Origin: Algibacter lectus
GTDB taxonomy: Bacteria > Bacteroidota > Bacteroidia > Flavobacteriales > Flavobacteriaceae
DNA length: 64,000 bases
Assembly: GCF_900112395.1 (NCBI RefSeq)
Contig: NZ_FOLN01000001.1
Span: forward strand, 310,001-374,000
Direction: 5' to 3'
Shown here: positions 1 to 10,000 of the stretch, one piece after another
Numbering within the stretch: position 1 is the stretch's first letter
Layout of the letters: every line of letters starts with the position of its first letter
Made by a program: the position numbers and the translations under genes
Notes under the pieces: model-generated
Databases searched by the model: none
Seen by the model: only the letters and a program-made list of their open reading frames with translations
What the model was told of the DNA's origin: nothing

Positions 1-2
1 CC

Positions 3-440
3 TTTACAGATGAGAATGTTATATCAAGGTTTATGGATATGTACGATGTACCACAAACCGAAGCCCAAGATATCCTTTTGGAGACCCTGAAGTTTTTGCA
101 CATAAGTCAAATCCCAGGGATTTTCATTCCTGATGATCTATTAATAGTAGACGAGATGTGGCACAACCTAATTTTATTTACTCCTCTCTACCATAAATTC
201 AGTGTGAAATATTTTAACACCCCCTACTTTCACCACCTTCCCGCTACAAAAGCGGAAAAAAATCAAAGGAAAGAGGATATACGAATCAATCCCGACAAGG
301 CCAGAAAAAAGTATCTCAAAAAACTAGAATTCCTCTTGTCCACTACTTACGATTATTTTGGAGCGGAAACGGTTGAAAAATGGTTCAAAGTATATCCAGA
401 AAAATACAGTAAAGAAAATATTAAAAAATTGAGAAAATAA
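3..440 (+). CDS. GRDP-like hypothetical protein, 5' end outside window
   Basis: Reading frame is open from base 3 and the first in-frame ATG is at 33, so the real start probably lies left of the window. The visible part contains a VDEMWHNLILFT segment followed by YHKF and a YFHHLP segment. This spacing (D-x-x-WH ... Y-x-x-F ... HH) recalls bacterial glycine-rich-domain-containing (GRDP/DUF1399-like) proteins, whose function is unknown. The rest is Lys-rich, with no signal peptide or membrane helix. It ends 2 bases before the next ATG, so it is the visible first member of the operon running to about 9980. The family call is from motif memory only. Confidence 0.6.
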   Translation, partial: FTDENVISRFMDMYDVPQTEAQDILLETLKFLHISQIPGIFIPDDLLIVDEMWHNLILFTPLYHKFSVKYFNTPYFHHLPATKAEKNQRKEDIRINPDKARKKYLKKLEFLLSTTYDYFGAETVEKWFKVYPEKYSKENIKKLRK

Positions 441-442
441 GA

Positions 443-1363
443 ATGAGCATTTTCCCTAAAAGAACCATCCCTGGCAAAACAGTAACTATACATTGGAATT
501 TCAACACATCACATTTAGATGGTGCTCACCTATATCCATTGGTAAAAATAGGAATAAAAGACCCCAAGAATAATATTACTATGCTCTTTGAAGAGCATGT
601 TATCGCTTTTCCTGATCAAAAGAAAAGTAAGAAGGAGTCGCTTCAAAAGCTAAAATATTTGAACAAAAATATTCCGCTCTTGGTCTTGGCAGATTATCTT
701 GAAGGACCTTGTAAACGAGAAAAGCTAGTTGAGATTTTGACCAATATTCAGGCTGGTCGCCATTATTATTTCACTTATACCATTCCTCATGATGCACCAT
801 TAGGCAAATACTCTCTAATCTCAGAAGTTCATAATAATGGAAATGTAAAATATTCCAAGACTCGCCTTGACGATCACTTTTGGGTAGAAAAAATTTCTCT
901 TGTCACTGTAACAGGAAAAGGAAAAGACAGAACTGCTGTAATCCGTAACCACTCAGAAGAACGGACTCCGGTAAAAATAGTGAGATGTTCTATTGATTTA
1001 AATGGGCATATGGAAAGCGAAATGGAAGCTTTTGAAATGAACCCAAAAGATACCAAGCCTATTTCAATTTCTGAAGAAAAGGTCTTTTTACTCTACAACG
1101 AGGAACGGGAAACAGTAACCCTAACAGAAGAAGAACCCATTTATCTAGTAAAAAATCACGAAATACTATCCATAAGTAAAAAAAACGGATTGGATTGCCT
1201 TATGGAAAAGGATAATGATGAAGCCTATTGGCTTTCCCCCGAAGCCAAAGATCTATGGGATAAATCAGATGGGTTGCTCAGTAAAAATAGCCTATCCGAA
1301 AAAGAAAAAGAGGTATTAAAGGAAATGGAGGAACAGGGACTTATAAAACAAACTAGACTATAA
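443..1363 (+). CDS. Hypothetical protein with beta-rich N-terminus and PqqD-like C-terminal tail
   Basis: 306 aa, no signal peptide. Residues 1-60 (PGKTVTIHWNF, LVKIGIKD) look like an Ig-like beta sheet. The last ~75 residues (VKNHEILSISKKNG ... AYWLSPEAKDLWDKSDGLL ... KEVLKEMEEQGLI) have the layout of PqqD-like/RRE winged-helix domains: a beta strand, then L-x-x-x-A-x-x-LW-x-x-x-DG, then a helix ending in GLI. PqqD domains bind precursor peptides in RiPP maturation, so a peptide-tailoring role is possible; this is inference, since no radical SAM gene is visible. Its TAA stop overlaps the next ATG (TAATG at 1361-1365), indicating translational coupling to the TonB receptor. Confidence 0.5.
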   Translation: MSIFPKRTIPGKTVTIHWNFNTSHLDGAHLYPLVKIGIKDPKNNITMLFEEHVIAFPDQKKSKKESLQKLKYLNKNIPLLVLADYLEGPCKREKLVEILTNIQAGRHYYFTYTIPHDAPLGKYSLISEVHNNGNVKYSKTRLDDHFWVEKISLVTVTGKGKDRTAVIRNHSEERTPVKIVRCSIDLNGHMESEMEAFEMNPKDTKPISISEEKVFLLYNEERETVTLTEEEPIYLVKNHEILSISKKNGLDCLMEKDNDEAYWLSPEAKDLWDKSDGLLSKNSLSEKEKEVLKEMEEQGLIKQTRL

Positions 1364-3765
1364 TGGCCAAAAATCAATATAAAGTAAAGCATACATACGC
1401 CATAAAGAAGCTAAGTATCAGACGCGTTATGAAAATCGTATGTCCGTTGTTTTTAACCTTATTTACAAGTAGCTTGGTTTATTCCCAAAACGGGAAAGTC
1501 TTAGGAACAATAACAGACGATCAAGAAGCACCTTTACTTGGAGCCCATATTCAAATAATTGAACTAAATAAAAGAACCATTACTGATGAAAAGGGTTCTT
1601 TCAGTTTCGATAAACTTTCCGATGGAAAATATAACCTGGAGGTTTCCTATATAGGTTTCGAAACGAATTATCACACTATTGATATTTCAATAAAAAAACC
1701 TAAGATTCAAATCAATATTAGCTTAAAACCCCAACAAAACCAACTTGACGAAGTAACGCTCGTGGGAAAATCAAAAACCCAACGGCTAAGAGAAAGTACA
1801 GCCAATGTATCGGTATTGCAAACGGAGAACTTCCGTGATAGAAATACAAATACCAGTGATATCGTAAAACAAATTTCCGGGGTAAATGTTCGTCAAACAG
1901 GTGGTTTTGGCAGTAATGCCGAAATTTATGTGAACGGAATGACTGGAAAATCTATTCCCTTTTTTTTGGATGGGATTCCACTCTCTTATTTTGGTTCTGG
2001 ACTAGGATTAAACGTATTACCAGCAAACCTAATAGAACAAATCGAGGTCTACAAAGGCGTTGTGCCGGTTGATTTAGGAGCAGATGCCCTTGGGGGAGGT
2101 ATAAATATCATAACCCGAAAATCTTATTCAGACTACTTAGATGTTTCCTATTCCGGGGGATCATTCAATAGCCATAAAGTGAATCTAAACACGCAATTGG
2201 TAAACCCTGACACTCACTGGATTTTCGGACTACATTCCTTTTTTAACCATTCCGATAACAATTATAAGGTAGATGTTGAAATCCCTGATGAATTCGGAAA
2301 CCCAATTCCGGCCACTGTAAAGCGTTTTCATGATAAATTTTCTAACTATCTCGTTAATATTTACACAGGAGTTTATGACAAAGATTATGCCGATCGTTTA
2401 GTTTTTAGCGCACGTTATTCAGGTCTTAAAGATGATGTTCAGCACAATGCTATCATGGCTCAACCCTATGGAGAGGTAACCTATGATGAATCAACTCTAG
2501 GCGCTTCTTTAGAATATGAAAAAAAGAAGGTTATAAAGAAAACGGATATAAAATGGTACAGTGCCTACAATCGTACTCGAGGTCATTTTATAGATACGAC
2601 ACTAAATGCCTACACTTGGGATGGTAAGATATTTGATAGACGCACGGATGGCGGAGAGATTTCCACCTCTCGCAATCTTTTAGAGCTTACCTCTCAAAAT
2701 GTCTTGAATCGGATTAACATAAACTACCATCCCTGGGAGAAAGGAAAATTTACTTTGAACCTTTTTACCGCTTGGTTCAGAAGGATGGGCGAAGATCCTA
2801 TTGCTGCCGAATTTTACGGAGAAGACTTTTTCGCTAATCCGACCCGCCTTTTTAAGAATGCTACGGGACTTTCCTATGAGCATAGTTTTTCACAAGATTT
2901 AACAAGCTATACGGCCGTCAAGCATTTTTGGTTGAATGCCGATGGATACGCTATACAAAATCTTGAATTTGTTCCCAACCAACAAGAAGCTTCCAATTTT
3001 GGTTTTCTCCAGTCGCTTCGTTATCGTATTACAAACTCTTTTCTATTAAAATCTTCCTATGAATATGCGACTAGACTTCCTGATGAAATTGAACTCTTTG
3101 GAGATTTTACATTGGTAAGACCTAACCCATTCTTGGAACCGGAACAAAGTCACAATTTTAATTTGGGTTTTCAACTGAGTACACAAAAATTCAATTGGGA
3201 CACTAATCTTTTTTACCGCGATACGGATAATGTTATCTGGTTACGAACCTCACAGTTTTATGCCCAATACCAAAATCTATTAAAATCACGCACTCTTGGC
3301 GTGGATACGGAAATACGCTATCGCCCATTCAATTTTCTAGATATAAAAGCAAATGCTACCTATCAAGATTTGAGAAACCGTTCACCCAAAAACATTACGG
3401 GAGCTGTAGATGATCGCTATTTCAATGCAAGACTTCCCAATATCCCTTATTTTTTTGGGAACGGGGAAATACGTTATCACAAAGGCAAATTCCTAAACAC
3501 AAAAAACAACATTTCGGCTTGGTGGTCGGCAAATTACGTCAATGAATTTTATCTCTTTTGGGCAGTGGACGGAAATAAGGACTTCAAAAACGTAGTCCCA
3601 TCTCAATTTATTCAAAATATGGGAGCTACTTTTTCTCATCCTAAAAACCGATGGGCTATTACCGCAGAGGTTACAAATATGCTTAACGAAAAAGTATTTG
3701 ACAACTTTAGCGTTCAACGCCCAGGGCGGGCTTTTTACATAACCATTAGAACTTTTATTAATTAA
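1363..3765 (+). CDS. TonB-dependent outer-membrane receptor
   Basis: 800 aa. Order of parts: signal sequence, a CarboxypepD_reg-like domain (about 45-130, GTITDDQEAPLLGAHI ... TDEKGSFSF), a plug (about 145-255, SDIVKQISGVNVRQTGG, IEQIEVYKGVVP, GGGINIITRK), then a 22-strand-type barrel ending in a terminal aromatic strand (FYITIRTFIN). It should take up a siderophore, metal complex or peptide across the outer membrane using TonB energy. The hydrophobic signal (MKIVCPLFLTLF ... YSQ) starts at Met23 (base 1429), so either that ATG is used or the coupled ATG at 1363 adds a 22-residue basic leader. The DUF4374-like lipoprotein follows 27 bases downstream, the usual partner arrangement. The ligand cannot be read from sequence. 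Confidence 0.88.
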   Translation: MAKNQYKVKHTYAIKKLSIRRVMKIVCPLFLTLFTSSLVYSQNGKVLGTITDDQEAPLLGAHIQIIELNKRTITDEKGSFSFDKLSDGKYNLEVSYIGFETNYHTIDISIKKPKIQINISLKPQQNQLDEVTLVGKSKTQRLRESTANVSVLQTENFRDRNTNTSDIVKQISGVNVRQTGGFGSNAEIYVNGMTGKSIPFFLDGIPLSYFGSGLGLNVLPANLIEQIEVYKGVVPVDLGADALGGGINIITRKSYSDYLDVSYSGGSFNSHKVNLNTQLVNPDTHWIFGLHSFFNHSDNNYKVDVEIPDEFGNPIPATVKRFHDKFSNYLVNIYTGVYDKDYADRLVFSARYSGLKDDVQHNAIMAQPYGEVTYDESTLGASLEYEKKKVIKKTDIKWYSAYNRTRGHFIDTTLNAYTWDGKIFDRRTDGGEISTSRNLLELTSQNVLNRININYHPWEKGKFTLNLFTAWFRRMGEDPIAAEFYGEDFFANPTRLFKNATGLSYEHSFSQDLTSYTAVKHFWLNADGYAIQNLEFVPNQQEASNFGFLQSLRYRITNSFLLKSSYEYATRLPDEIELFGDFTLVRPNPFLEPEQSHNFNLGFQLSTQKFNWDTNLFYRDTDNVIWLRTSQFYAQYQNLLKSRTLGVDTEIRYRPFNFLDIKANATYQDLRNRSPKNITGAVDDRYFNARLPNIPYFFGNGEIRYHKGKFLNTKNNISAWWSANYVNEFYLFWAVDGNKDFKNVVPSQFIQNMGATFSHPKNRWAITAEVTNMLNEKVFDNFSVQRPGRAFYITIRTFIN

Positions 3766-3792
3766 ATATTAACATCAAATACACTAGAAAAA

Positions 3793-5010
3793 ATGAAAAA
3801 ACAATTTTTTAAAAAAATCACAGCATTAACATTTTCTACCTTCTTAATCTTTGCAGCAACAGGGTGCAGCGATGATGATAGTCCTACTCCAGAAAACGGA
3901 ACCGATCCAGTAGTAATAAATTTTGGTCTTACAATGGTAAGTGGAGCATGGCCTAACCAAACTTCATACATTCAAGGTGTAACGGACTTAGATTTTTCAA
4001 CCATAGGAAACGAAAATGCGGCAGAATTGACAGGAAATGCAGGTGCAGTTTCCTACAATGGCGCATTGTATACATCACCTTTTGGCGCACCCGCCACCCT
4101 TGTAAAACATTCATTCAACGATGATGGAGATACTGTTGAAGAAGAACGAATTGTAGTACCTGGAGCAAATACCTTTTCTACCATTTATTTTGAAAGTGAA
4201 ACCATAGCCTATGGTTCTGTTGCAGGCGGTATTTCTAAACTCATCATTTTTAATCCAACTACAATGCGCATTACTGATGAAGTCTCATTAACGACTGTAA
4301 CTAGCCGATTTTCCGAAGCCACCCGAACCTATTATTTAGATATGATGGAGCGTGATGATAAACTATTCATGGGCGTACACTACGAAAATAACTTTGTTCC
4401 CGTAAACGACTCGGCCTATGTTGCGGTAATCGATTTGAATAATAAAACAGTAGACAAAGTAATCGCTGACCATAGAACTGGAATGGTGTTCGGTGGTCAG
4501 GCTGCAAATGCGGGAATGATTAAAACATCTAATGGTGATATTTATGTGCAAGGTTTGGGGACTACCTTGAATGGTGGTAACAGTCCTAGCGGCCTACTGA
4601 AAATACCAAATGGACAGACTTCTTTTGATCCGGATTATTTTATGGATATGGAAGATGCTACAGGCAATGTGTGTTATGGAATCTATCAAATGCCAAACGG
4701 TCAATCTTTTACTGCGAAGGTAGAGGATGAGAACGATTTTTTTGAGTTCCAGACTGGAGAACCTCAGTTTACATATTTTGAGGTTGACATAGAGAACCAG
4801 ACGAGTTTAGGAGCGGTTCCTGGCCTTCCCACAACCTATGGATCCCGTAGAATGATAATTCTTCCTTATACAGATCAAAAACTACTGTTTACAACCGCTA
4901 CCAATGATGAAAATGCTGTATTCAGCTTTGATACCACCTCAAACACATCAAGTAAATTATTTATTTCCTCGGGAGGGTATATAACTGGTTTGGAAGATTT
5001 GAATCCATAA
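3793..5010 (+). CDS. DUF4374-like surface lipoprotein
   Basis: 405 aa. Lipoprotein signal with lipobox AATGC (Cys25) followed by SDDDS; acidic residues right after the Cys are the Bacteroidota surface-export signal. The body is a run of short beta repeats (GAVSYNGALYTSPFG, KLIIFNPTTMRI, AYVAVIDLNNK, GDIYVQGLG, FSFDTTSN), fitting a beta-propeller. Length and pattern resemble DUF4374 proteins such as the XusB siderophore-binding lipoprotein of Bacteroides, which works with a TonB receptor; the family call is from memory. Placed between a TonB receptor and an ABC system, it probably captures the receptor's ligand at the cell surface. Confidence 0.7.
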   Translation: MKKQFFKKITALTFSTFLIFAATGCSDDDSPTPENGTDPVVINFGLTMVSGAWPNQTSYIQGVTDLDFSTIGNENAAELTGNAGAVSYNGALYTSPFGAPATLVKHSFNDDGDTVEEERIVVPGANTFSTIYFESETIAYGSVAGGISKLIIFNPTTMRITDEVSLTTVTSRFSEATRTYYLDMMERDDKLFMGVHYENNFVPVNDSAYVAVIDLNNKTVDKVIADHRTGMVFGGQAANAGMIKTSNGDIYVQGLGTTLNGGNSPSGLLKIPNGQTSFDPDYFMDMEDATGNVCYGIYQMPNGQSFTAKVEDENDFFEFQTGEPQFTYFEVDIENQTSLGAVPGLPTTYGSRRMIILPYTDQKLLFTTATNDENAVFSFDTTSNTSSKLFISSGGYITGLEDLNP

Positions 5011-5021
5011 TTCTTAATACT

Positions 5022-5723
5022 ATGCTAGAAGCCAAAGACCTTACAAAAAAGTATGGTGATTTTACCGCATTAGACACCCTGAATCTTAACATCCGAGCTG
5101 GCGATATTTTTTGCCTGCTCGGAGCAAACGGGGCTGGAAAATCAACGACCATCAACTTGTTTTTGAACTTTATAGAACCCACTTCGGGAAAAGCTTTCGT
5201 CAATGGTTTGGATGTGGAAAAGAATCCTCAGAAAACAAAACAATGGCTATCTTATATTCCTGAAAATCTACAATTGTACCAAAACATGACCGGTCTTGAA
5301 AACCTTCGATTTTTTTGTGGCCTTCAAGGAGGTAATCAAGATAAGGAAGAATTGGAATCTTTATTAATACAATCGGGCTTGCAAAAGGATTTTGTCCTAA
5401 AAAGGGTGAGTAGTTACTCTAAAGGAATGCGACAAAAAGTGGGTATTGCCTTGGCAAGGGCAAAAGGGGCTAAAATATTGCTTCTGGATGAACCTACATC
5501 TGGATTAGATCCCAAAGCGAGTAATGAATTCTCCGAACTTTTACTCGAAATGAAAGAACAAAAAGTAGCCACTTTAATGGCTACCCACGACCTTTTCCGA
5601 GCTAAGGATACAGGAACACATATAGGAATCATGAAAGAAGGTGTCTTAGTGGATAAGATGGATTCTGATCAAGTTTCTTTTCACGATTTAGAACAAAAAT
5701 ATTTAAGACATATGCACACATAG
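5022..5723 (+). CDS. ABC transporter ATP-binding protein (ABC-2 type)
   Basis: 233 aa single nucleotide-binding domain. Walker A GANGAGKST (about 35-43), signature variant YSKGMRQK in place of LSGGQ, Walker B ILLLDEPTSGLD, and switch His in MATHD. The SKGM signature is typical of ATPases that pair with ABC-2 permeases such as NosF- and CcmA-like proteins. It begins 11 bases after the lipoprotein gene and ends one base before the first permease gene, so all three are co-transcribed. It would hydrolyse ATP on the cytoplasmic side to drive the two following permeases. Confidence 0.92.
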   Translation: MLEAKDLTKKYGDFTALDTLNLNIRAGDIFCLLGANGAGKSTTINLFLNFIEPTSGKAFVNGLDVEKNPQKTKQWLSYIPENLQLYQNMTGLENLRFFCGLQGGNQDKEELESLLIQSGLQKDFVLKRVSSYSKGMRQKVGIALARAKGAKILLLDEPTSGLDPKASNEFSELLLEMKEQKVATLMATHDLFRAKDTGTHIGIMKEGVLVDKMDSDQVSFHDLEQKYLRHMHT

Positions 5724-5724
5724 T

Positions 5725-7155
5725 ATGAAACGTCAAGTCTTTTTAATTGCAGGAAAGGAACTTAAAGGTATGGCAAGACAAAACGCCTTAAAAATTTTAT
5801 TTGCCATAATTATAATTCTACTAGGGTTTGCACTCTATGCTGGGCATATTGCTTACAAACAGCAAAAGGTCATGGTAGAAACAGCTCAAAAAGAAAGAAG
5901 AGCCGAATGGTTAGATCAAGGAAATAAACATCCTCATATTGCCGCACACTATGGTACTTATGTTTTTAAACCGAAGACACTTCTCAGTCTTTTTGATTTT
6001 GGATTGGACACCTATACTGGAACATCTGTTTACTTAGAAGCACACTATCCACATGAATTTATGTTCAGGCCGGTACAAGGCTACGGCAATATGATTCGTT
6101 TCGGGGAATTAAGTGCTGCCTTAGTACTTCAATTGTTATTACCTCTACTTATCATATTCATCACTTTTCAAACTTTTACTAAGGAAAAGGAAACAGGAAC
6201 CCTGAAATTATTGGTCAGTCAAGGAGTTTCCATAAGGTCTATTTATTTGGGTAAGGTCTTGGCTTATTCCTTAATTGTATTTTCCATAATGGTTCCGTTC
6301 TTTACGGGTTTATATATAGTGGGAGTCATTGAAAAAACTAGTGCTGTGATAAATGATATGGGGTTACGTATCTTACTTCTCTTTTGTGTTTACGTTGGGT
6401 ATTTGTGGGCTTTTACTAATTTTTCAGTTTGGATATCCCTTAAGTCTTCGAGTGCAAGAAACGCTCTTTTGACCTTATTGATATTCTGGATTGCAACTGG
6501 AATCATTATACCAAAGACTTCTGCCAATCTTGGCGAAACCTTACAACCCTTGCCATCCATGAAAACATATAAGGAAGGTATACAACATGATATTGAAAAT
6601 GGAATGAATACTAATGAGACCAAGGAAAAAAGAATGGCAAGACTAAAAGAAGATTATTTACAACAGTATGGGGTCGATTCTCTTAATCAATTGCCTTTGA
6701 ATTTTGGAGGAATACAGATGCAGGAAGGAGAAGAATATGCCAATAAAGTGCATGATTTTCATGATGCAGCCCTTTACAAAAAATTCGAGCGTCAAAACAA
6801 AGCTGGAAGCTTAATGGGTTTTGTTGCGCCTTATATAGCTGTAAGAAATCTTTCCATGGCATTTGCAGCAACTGATTGGTATAGTTTCAATGATTTTCAA
6901 GAAAAGACCAACACCTATCGCCGTCATCTCATACGTACCATGAACAATGATATGGCGAAGAACTCACGGTATGGGGAATTTTATGAATATAAAGCAGGAA
7001 GGAACTTATGGGAAACCATATCGGACTTCAAATACTTAACACCTAAAGTGACCATGATCTTCAAATACTATTGGATGGAACTTGCTTCATTGTCTTTTTG
7101 GGTTTTGATAATGTTCATCCTAATTCCTTCTTCATCCAAAAATAAATTAATATGA
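5725..7155 (+). CDS. ABC-2/DUF3526-type permease subunit 1
   Basis: 476 aa. One N-terminal helix (ALKILFAIIIILLGFALYAG), a ~100-residue extracytoplasmic loop, four to five helices in the middle (ALVLQLLLPLLIIFITF; SLIVFSIMVPFFTGLYIVGV; ILLLFCVYVGYLWAF; LLTLLIFWIATGIIIP), a second large polar loop, and a final helix before the C-terminus. This layout matches long ABC-2/DUF3526 permeases found in Bacteroidota next to TonB receptors. The motif KEKETGTLKLLVSQG after the second helix is the usual coupling segment. It overlaps the next permease by ATGA (7152-7155), so the two subunits are likely made in equal amounts. Confidence 0.82.
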   Translation: MKRQVFLIAGKELKGMARQNALKILFAIIIILLGFALYAGHIAYKQQKVMVETAQKERRAEWLDQGNKHPHIAAHYGTYVFKPKTLLSLFDFGLDTYTGTSVYLEAHYPHEFMFRPVQGYGNMIRFGELSAALVLQLLLPLLIIFITFQTFTKEKETGTLKLLVSQGVSIRSIYLGKVLAYSLIVFSIMVPFFTGLYIVGVIEKTSAVINDMGLRILLLFCVYVGYLWAFTNFSVWISLKSSSARNALLTLLIFWIATGIIIPKTSANLGETLQPLPSMKTYKEGIQHDIENGMNTNETKEKRMARLKEDYLQQYGVDSLNQLPLNFGGIQMQEGEEYANKVHDFHDAALYKKFERQNKAGSLMGFVAPYIAVRNLSMAFAATDWYSFNDFQEKTNTYRRHLIRTMNNDMAKNSRYGEFYEYKAGRNLWETISDFKYLTPKVTMIFKYYWMELASLSFWVLIMFILIPSSSKNKLI

Positions 7156-8576
7156 AATTGATTTTATTATTATGGCAACGCGAAGGTATTTCCATTATTA
7201 GAAATACTTTTCAAATGGTCATGTTGGCCACTATTTTTTTATTGGGTATGTACGCCATCTATTATGGACATTCCAAAATAATGGAACAACATAAGACCAT
7301 CAAGAATGTCGAACATATTGAGAAAAATAAATTTGAACACTATAAAAATAGTTTTAATAGCGACCATACGTCTGTCAAGGAGAAACAACTATTCGATATA
7401 GCTTCAAATCCCGCTTATGCATGGTATCGACATGAGTATCATGCCATCTTACCCCCTCATGGTCTGTCTCACATGTCTTTAGGACAAAGAGATATAGAAC
7501 CTTATTATTACAAATTGACTGGAACGAGTCTTTACTACCAGTTATTTCAAAGTGAGTTGGCCAATCCCCTAAAACTCTATGTTGGAAATTTTGATATTTC
7601 CTTTGTACTTATTTACTTGTTTCCCTTGCTTATTATAGCCTTTACTTATGGATTATATGCGGAAGAAAAAGAAAATGGCATGCTGCCCCTACTTAGGTTG
7701 CAAACCATAGGGCTAAGAAAAATACTCTTGATTAGAATTGCTTTTTATTATGCCTTGATTGTCGGATTGGGAATTCTTTTGTCTTCAATTGGTTTTTTTG
7801 TTTCTTCAGAAGGGGATATTTTGGCCGTCTCCTTATGGATATTAGCCGTTTTATGTTATCTCAGTTTTTGGTTTGCTTTGATGTTCTTCTTAATCAGTCT
7901 TAAAAAAAATTCTTCTTTAACCGCAATTAGTGCTGCTAGCCTATGGCTTCTTTTTCTAATTGTTCTACCAGCCGTGTTGAATGTATATGCAAATATTGTG
8001 TATCCTATAGACAATACTTCACTAGCCGATGTTACCAGAAGAAGAAGTCTTGAAAACGAAGAGGACTTGGAGGAGGCCAAGGCAGTAATTCTTGAATATT
8101 TGCAGAGTCGTAATGATTTAAAGGAAGCAGATTCACTTCTTCACATAAATACTATGGCCAAAGCCTATGCTGCTTTTACGGCACTTAATGATGACCACCA
8201 TAGAAAAGAAGTGTCGGACTACTTTACCCAAATTAGACTAAGGCAAAAGAAGATTTCCCTATTTCGATGGGCAAACCCAGCAGTAAATACGCAAGGAGTT
8301 CTTAATGAAATTGTTGAATCAGATTCTGAAATTTTTCAATCCTTTTACCAATCAATTGAGAGCTTTCACAAGGATATTACCCACTTTTATGTTGATAAAC
8401 TGTTTTTGAACAAAGAAATAACAAGTAAGGACTACGAAACGCTTCCTAAATTCAATTTAAAAATTGATAGCCAAGATAGACACCGAAAAATCAAGAATGG
8501 TTTAATAGAAGTTATAGTCACCACATTTTTGCTTTTTGGTTTATCATGGCTTCTTTTCAATAAAACTACTTTCTGA
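7152..8576 (+). CDS. ABC-2/DUF3526-type permease subunit 2
   Basis: 474 aa, a paralogue of the preceding permease with the same plan: N-terminal helix (MVMLATIFLLGMYAIYYG), large loop, central helix bundle, second loop, terminal helix (VTTFLLFGLSWLLF). It has the matching coupling motif EEKENGMLPLLRLQTIGLRKI. The ATGA start-stop overlap couples it to subunit 1, and together with the ATPase they form a heterodimeric exporter. Gene content alone does not show whether it moves a metallophore, a peptide or a lipid. Confidence 0.82.
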   Translation: MKLILLLWQREGISIIRNTFQMVMLATIFLLGMYAIYYGHSKIMEQHKTIKNVEHIEKNKFEHYKNSFNSDHTSVKEKQLFDIASNPAYAWYRHEYHAILPPHGLSHMSLGQRDIEPYYYKLTGTSLYYQLFQSELANPLKLYVGNFDISFVLIYLFPLLIIAFTYGLYAEEKENGMLPLLRLQTIGLRKILLIRIAFYYALIVGLGILLSSIGFFVSSEGDILAVSLWILAVLCYLSFWFALMFFLISLKKNSSLTAISAASLWLLFLIVLPAVLNVYANIVYPIDNTSLADVTRRRSLENEEDLEEAKAVILEYLQSRNDLKEADSLLHINTMAKAYAAFTALNDDHHRKEVSDYFTQIRLRQKKISLFRWANPAVNTQGVLNEIVESDSEIFQSFYQSIESFHKDITHFYVDKLFLNKEITSKDYETLPKFNLKIDSQDRHRKIKNGLIEVIVTTFLLFGLSWLLFNKTTF

Positions 8577-8634
8577 AAGGGTATTAAAAATTCGATATAT
8601 AAATACATTCCTATAAAATTTACAATACGAAAAC

Positions 8635-9981
8635 TTGAAAAAAAAGCCAGATTTCATCAATGACAACCTTTGGGAACTTCTATTGAAGCTTTCTGTGCCC
8701 AGCATTCTGGGAATGATGGTGATATCCATCAATGGACTCGTTGATATATTTTATACCAGTTATTTTATAGGAACAGAGGCCTTTACAGGGGTATCAATGT
8801 TGTTTCCTTTAATGCTAGTTGTTACAAGTGTCACCGTTTTTGTAGCAGCAGGTTCTGCATCTGTCCTTAGTAGAGCTATAGGTTCAAATCAGGTTGAAGT
8901 TCAAAAAAAAATCATCCCAAACATGATGGCCCTATCCCTTATCGGAGCGGCTGCAGTTAGCATCCCAGGAATCATTTTTTCTAAAGAAATAGTTTCTGTT
9001 TTGGGAATTTCAGGAGAATTATTCACCTACGCTTTAGAGTATTATAAGGTATACATTTTTGGCGCACTATTCAGCATTTATGGATTATCGGCCAACGGTT
9101 TGATACGGGCTGAAGGTAAAATAAAACAGGCTATGCGTTTTACGTTGGTTTCCGTAATTCTGAATATTTTACTAACACCTTTATTCATTGGTGTTTTTCA
9201 TATGGGTGTCGCTGGTGCTGCATGGAGCAGTATTGCAACAATGTTCCTATACAGCCTATTGACATCCTTATATTTTATATTAGGTAAAGCAACATTTAAT
9301 ACGGGTCGTTTCCGAGTAAGGCTGGAACACAAAATCCTCAAAAATGTGTTGAGCATTGGTTTTTCAGCATTTTCAATGCAATTGTCCAATTTATTTAGGC
9401 AATTTCTGCTGTTCAGATTAGTGGTACTATACGGAACTCTCGAGTCAATAGCTTTTTTCAACGCTGCTTTTAGATTGTTCACCTTTTTGGCAATTCCTCT
9501 TTTAGGGCTTTACCAATCCATGCAACCGATTATTGGAATCAATTATGGTGCTAATAAACCATATCGGTGCCTAAAAGGAGTATCTATCTATAGATTAGCG
9601 GGAATTGTGCTTGGTATAGCAATGATGATTCCTATACTGGTTTTCCCAGAGGTTATTATCAATATTATGTTGCCAAATAAAGTGCTTAATGAAACTGAAA
9701 TTTTTAATATAAGAATGATAATGGGAGTCTTACTGGTTATTCCAATATCTTCTAGTAGTATAATTTTATTCCAATCAATAGGGGAAGCAAAATTGGCTAC
9801 TTTGTTACCTATTGGGCGCCAACTGTTTCTATTTGTGCCTATTGTATTGGTTCTTACCAAATATTTTGGCATTGAAGGTATATACTATAGCCTTGTTCTA
9901 GAAAATGTGCTTTATGCATTCGTTCTATGGATTATATCCAGAAAAATACTTCAACGGATAGCATTAAGAGCAAGCCTTTAA
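8635..9981 (+). CDS. MATE family efflux transporter
   Basis: 448 aa with 12 predicted helices in two similar halves. The N-terminus NDNLWELLLKLSVPSILGMMV and the later SIGFSAFSMQLSNLFRQF and YQSMQPIIGINYGA are standard MATE (MatE) landmarks. These proteins export cationic compounds or small metabolites using Na+ or H+ gradients. The frame has an in-frame stop at 8614-8616 and no ATG before the first helix, so TTG at 8635 is the most likely start. It follows the ABC genes by 58 bases on the same strand and may export the same compound family. It converges with the next gene, 19 bases away. Confidence 0.88.
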   Translation: MKKKPDFINDNLWELLLKLSVPSILGMMVISINGLVDIFYTSYFIGTEAFTGVSMLFPLMLVVTSVTVFVAAGSASVLSRAIGSNQVEVQKKIIPNMMALSLIGAAAVSIPGIIFSKEIVSVLGISGELFTYALEYYKVYIFGALFSIYGLSANGLIRAEGKIKQAMRFTLVSVILNILLTPLFIGVFHMGVAGAAWSSIATMFLYSLLTSLYFILGKATFNTGRFRVRLEHKILKNVLSIGFSAFSMQLSNLFRQFLLFRLVVLYGTLESIAFFNAAFRLFTFLAIPLLGLYQSMQPIIGINYGANKPYRCLKGVSIYRLAGIVLGIAMMIPILVFPEVIINIMLPNKVLNETEIFNIRMIMGVLLVIPISSSSIILFQSIGEAKLATLLPIGRQLFLFVPIVLVLTKYFGIEGIYYSLVLENVLYAFVLWIISRKILQRIALRASL

Positions 9982-10000
9982 ATACAGTGATTTATTCTTG

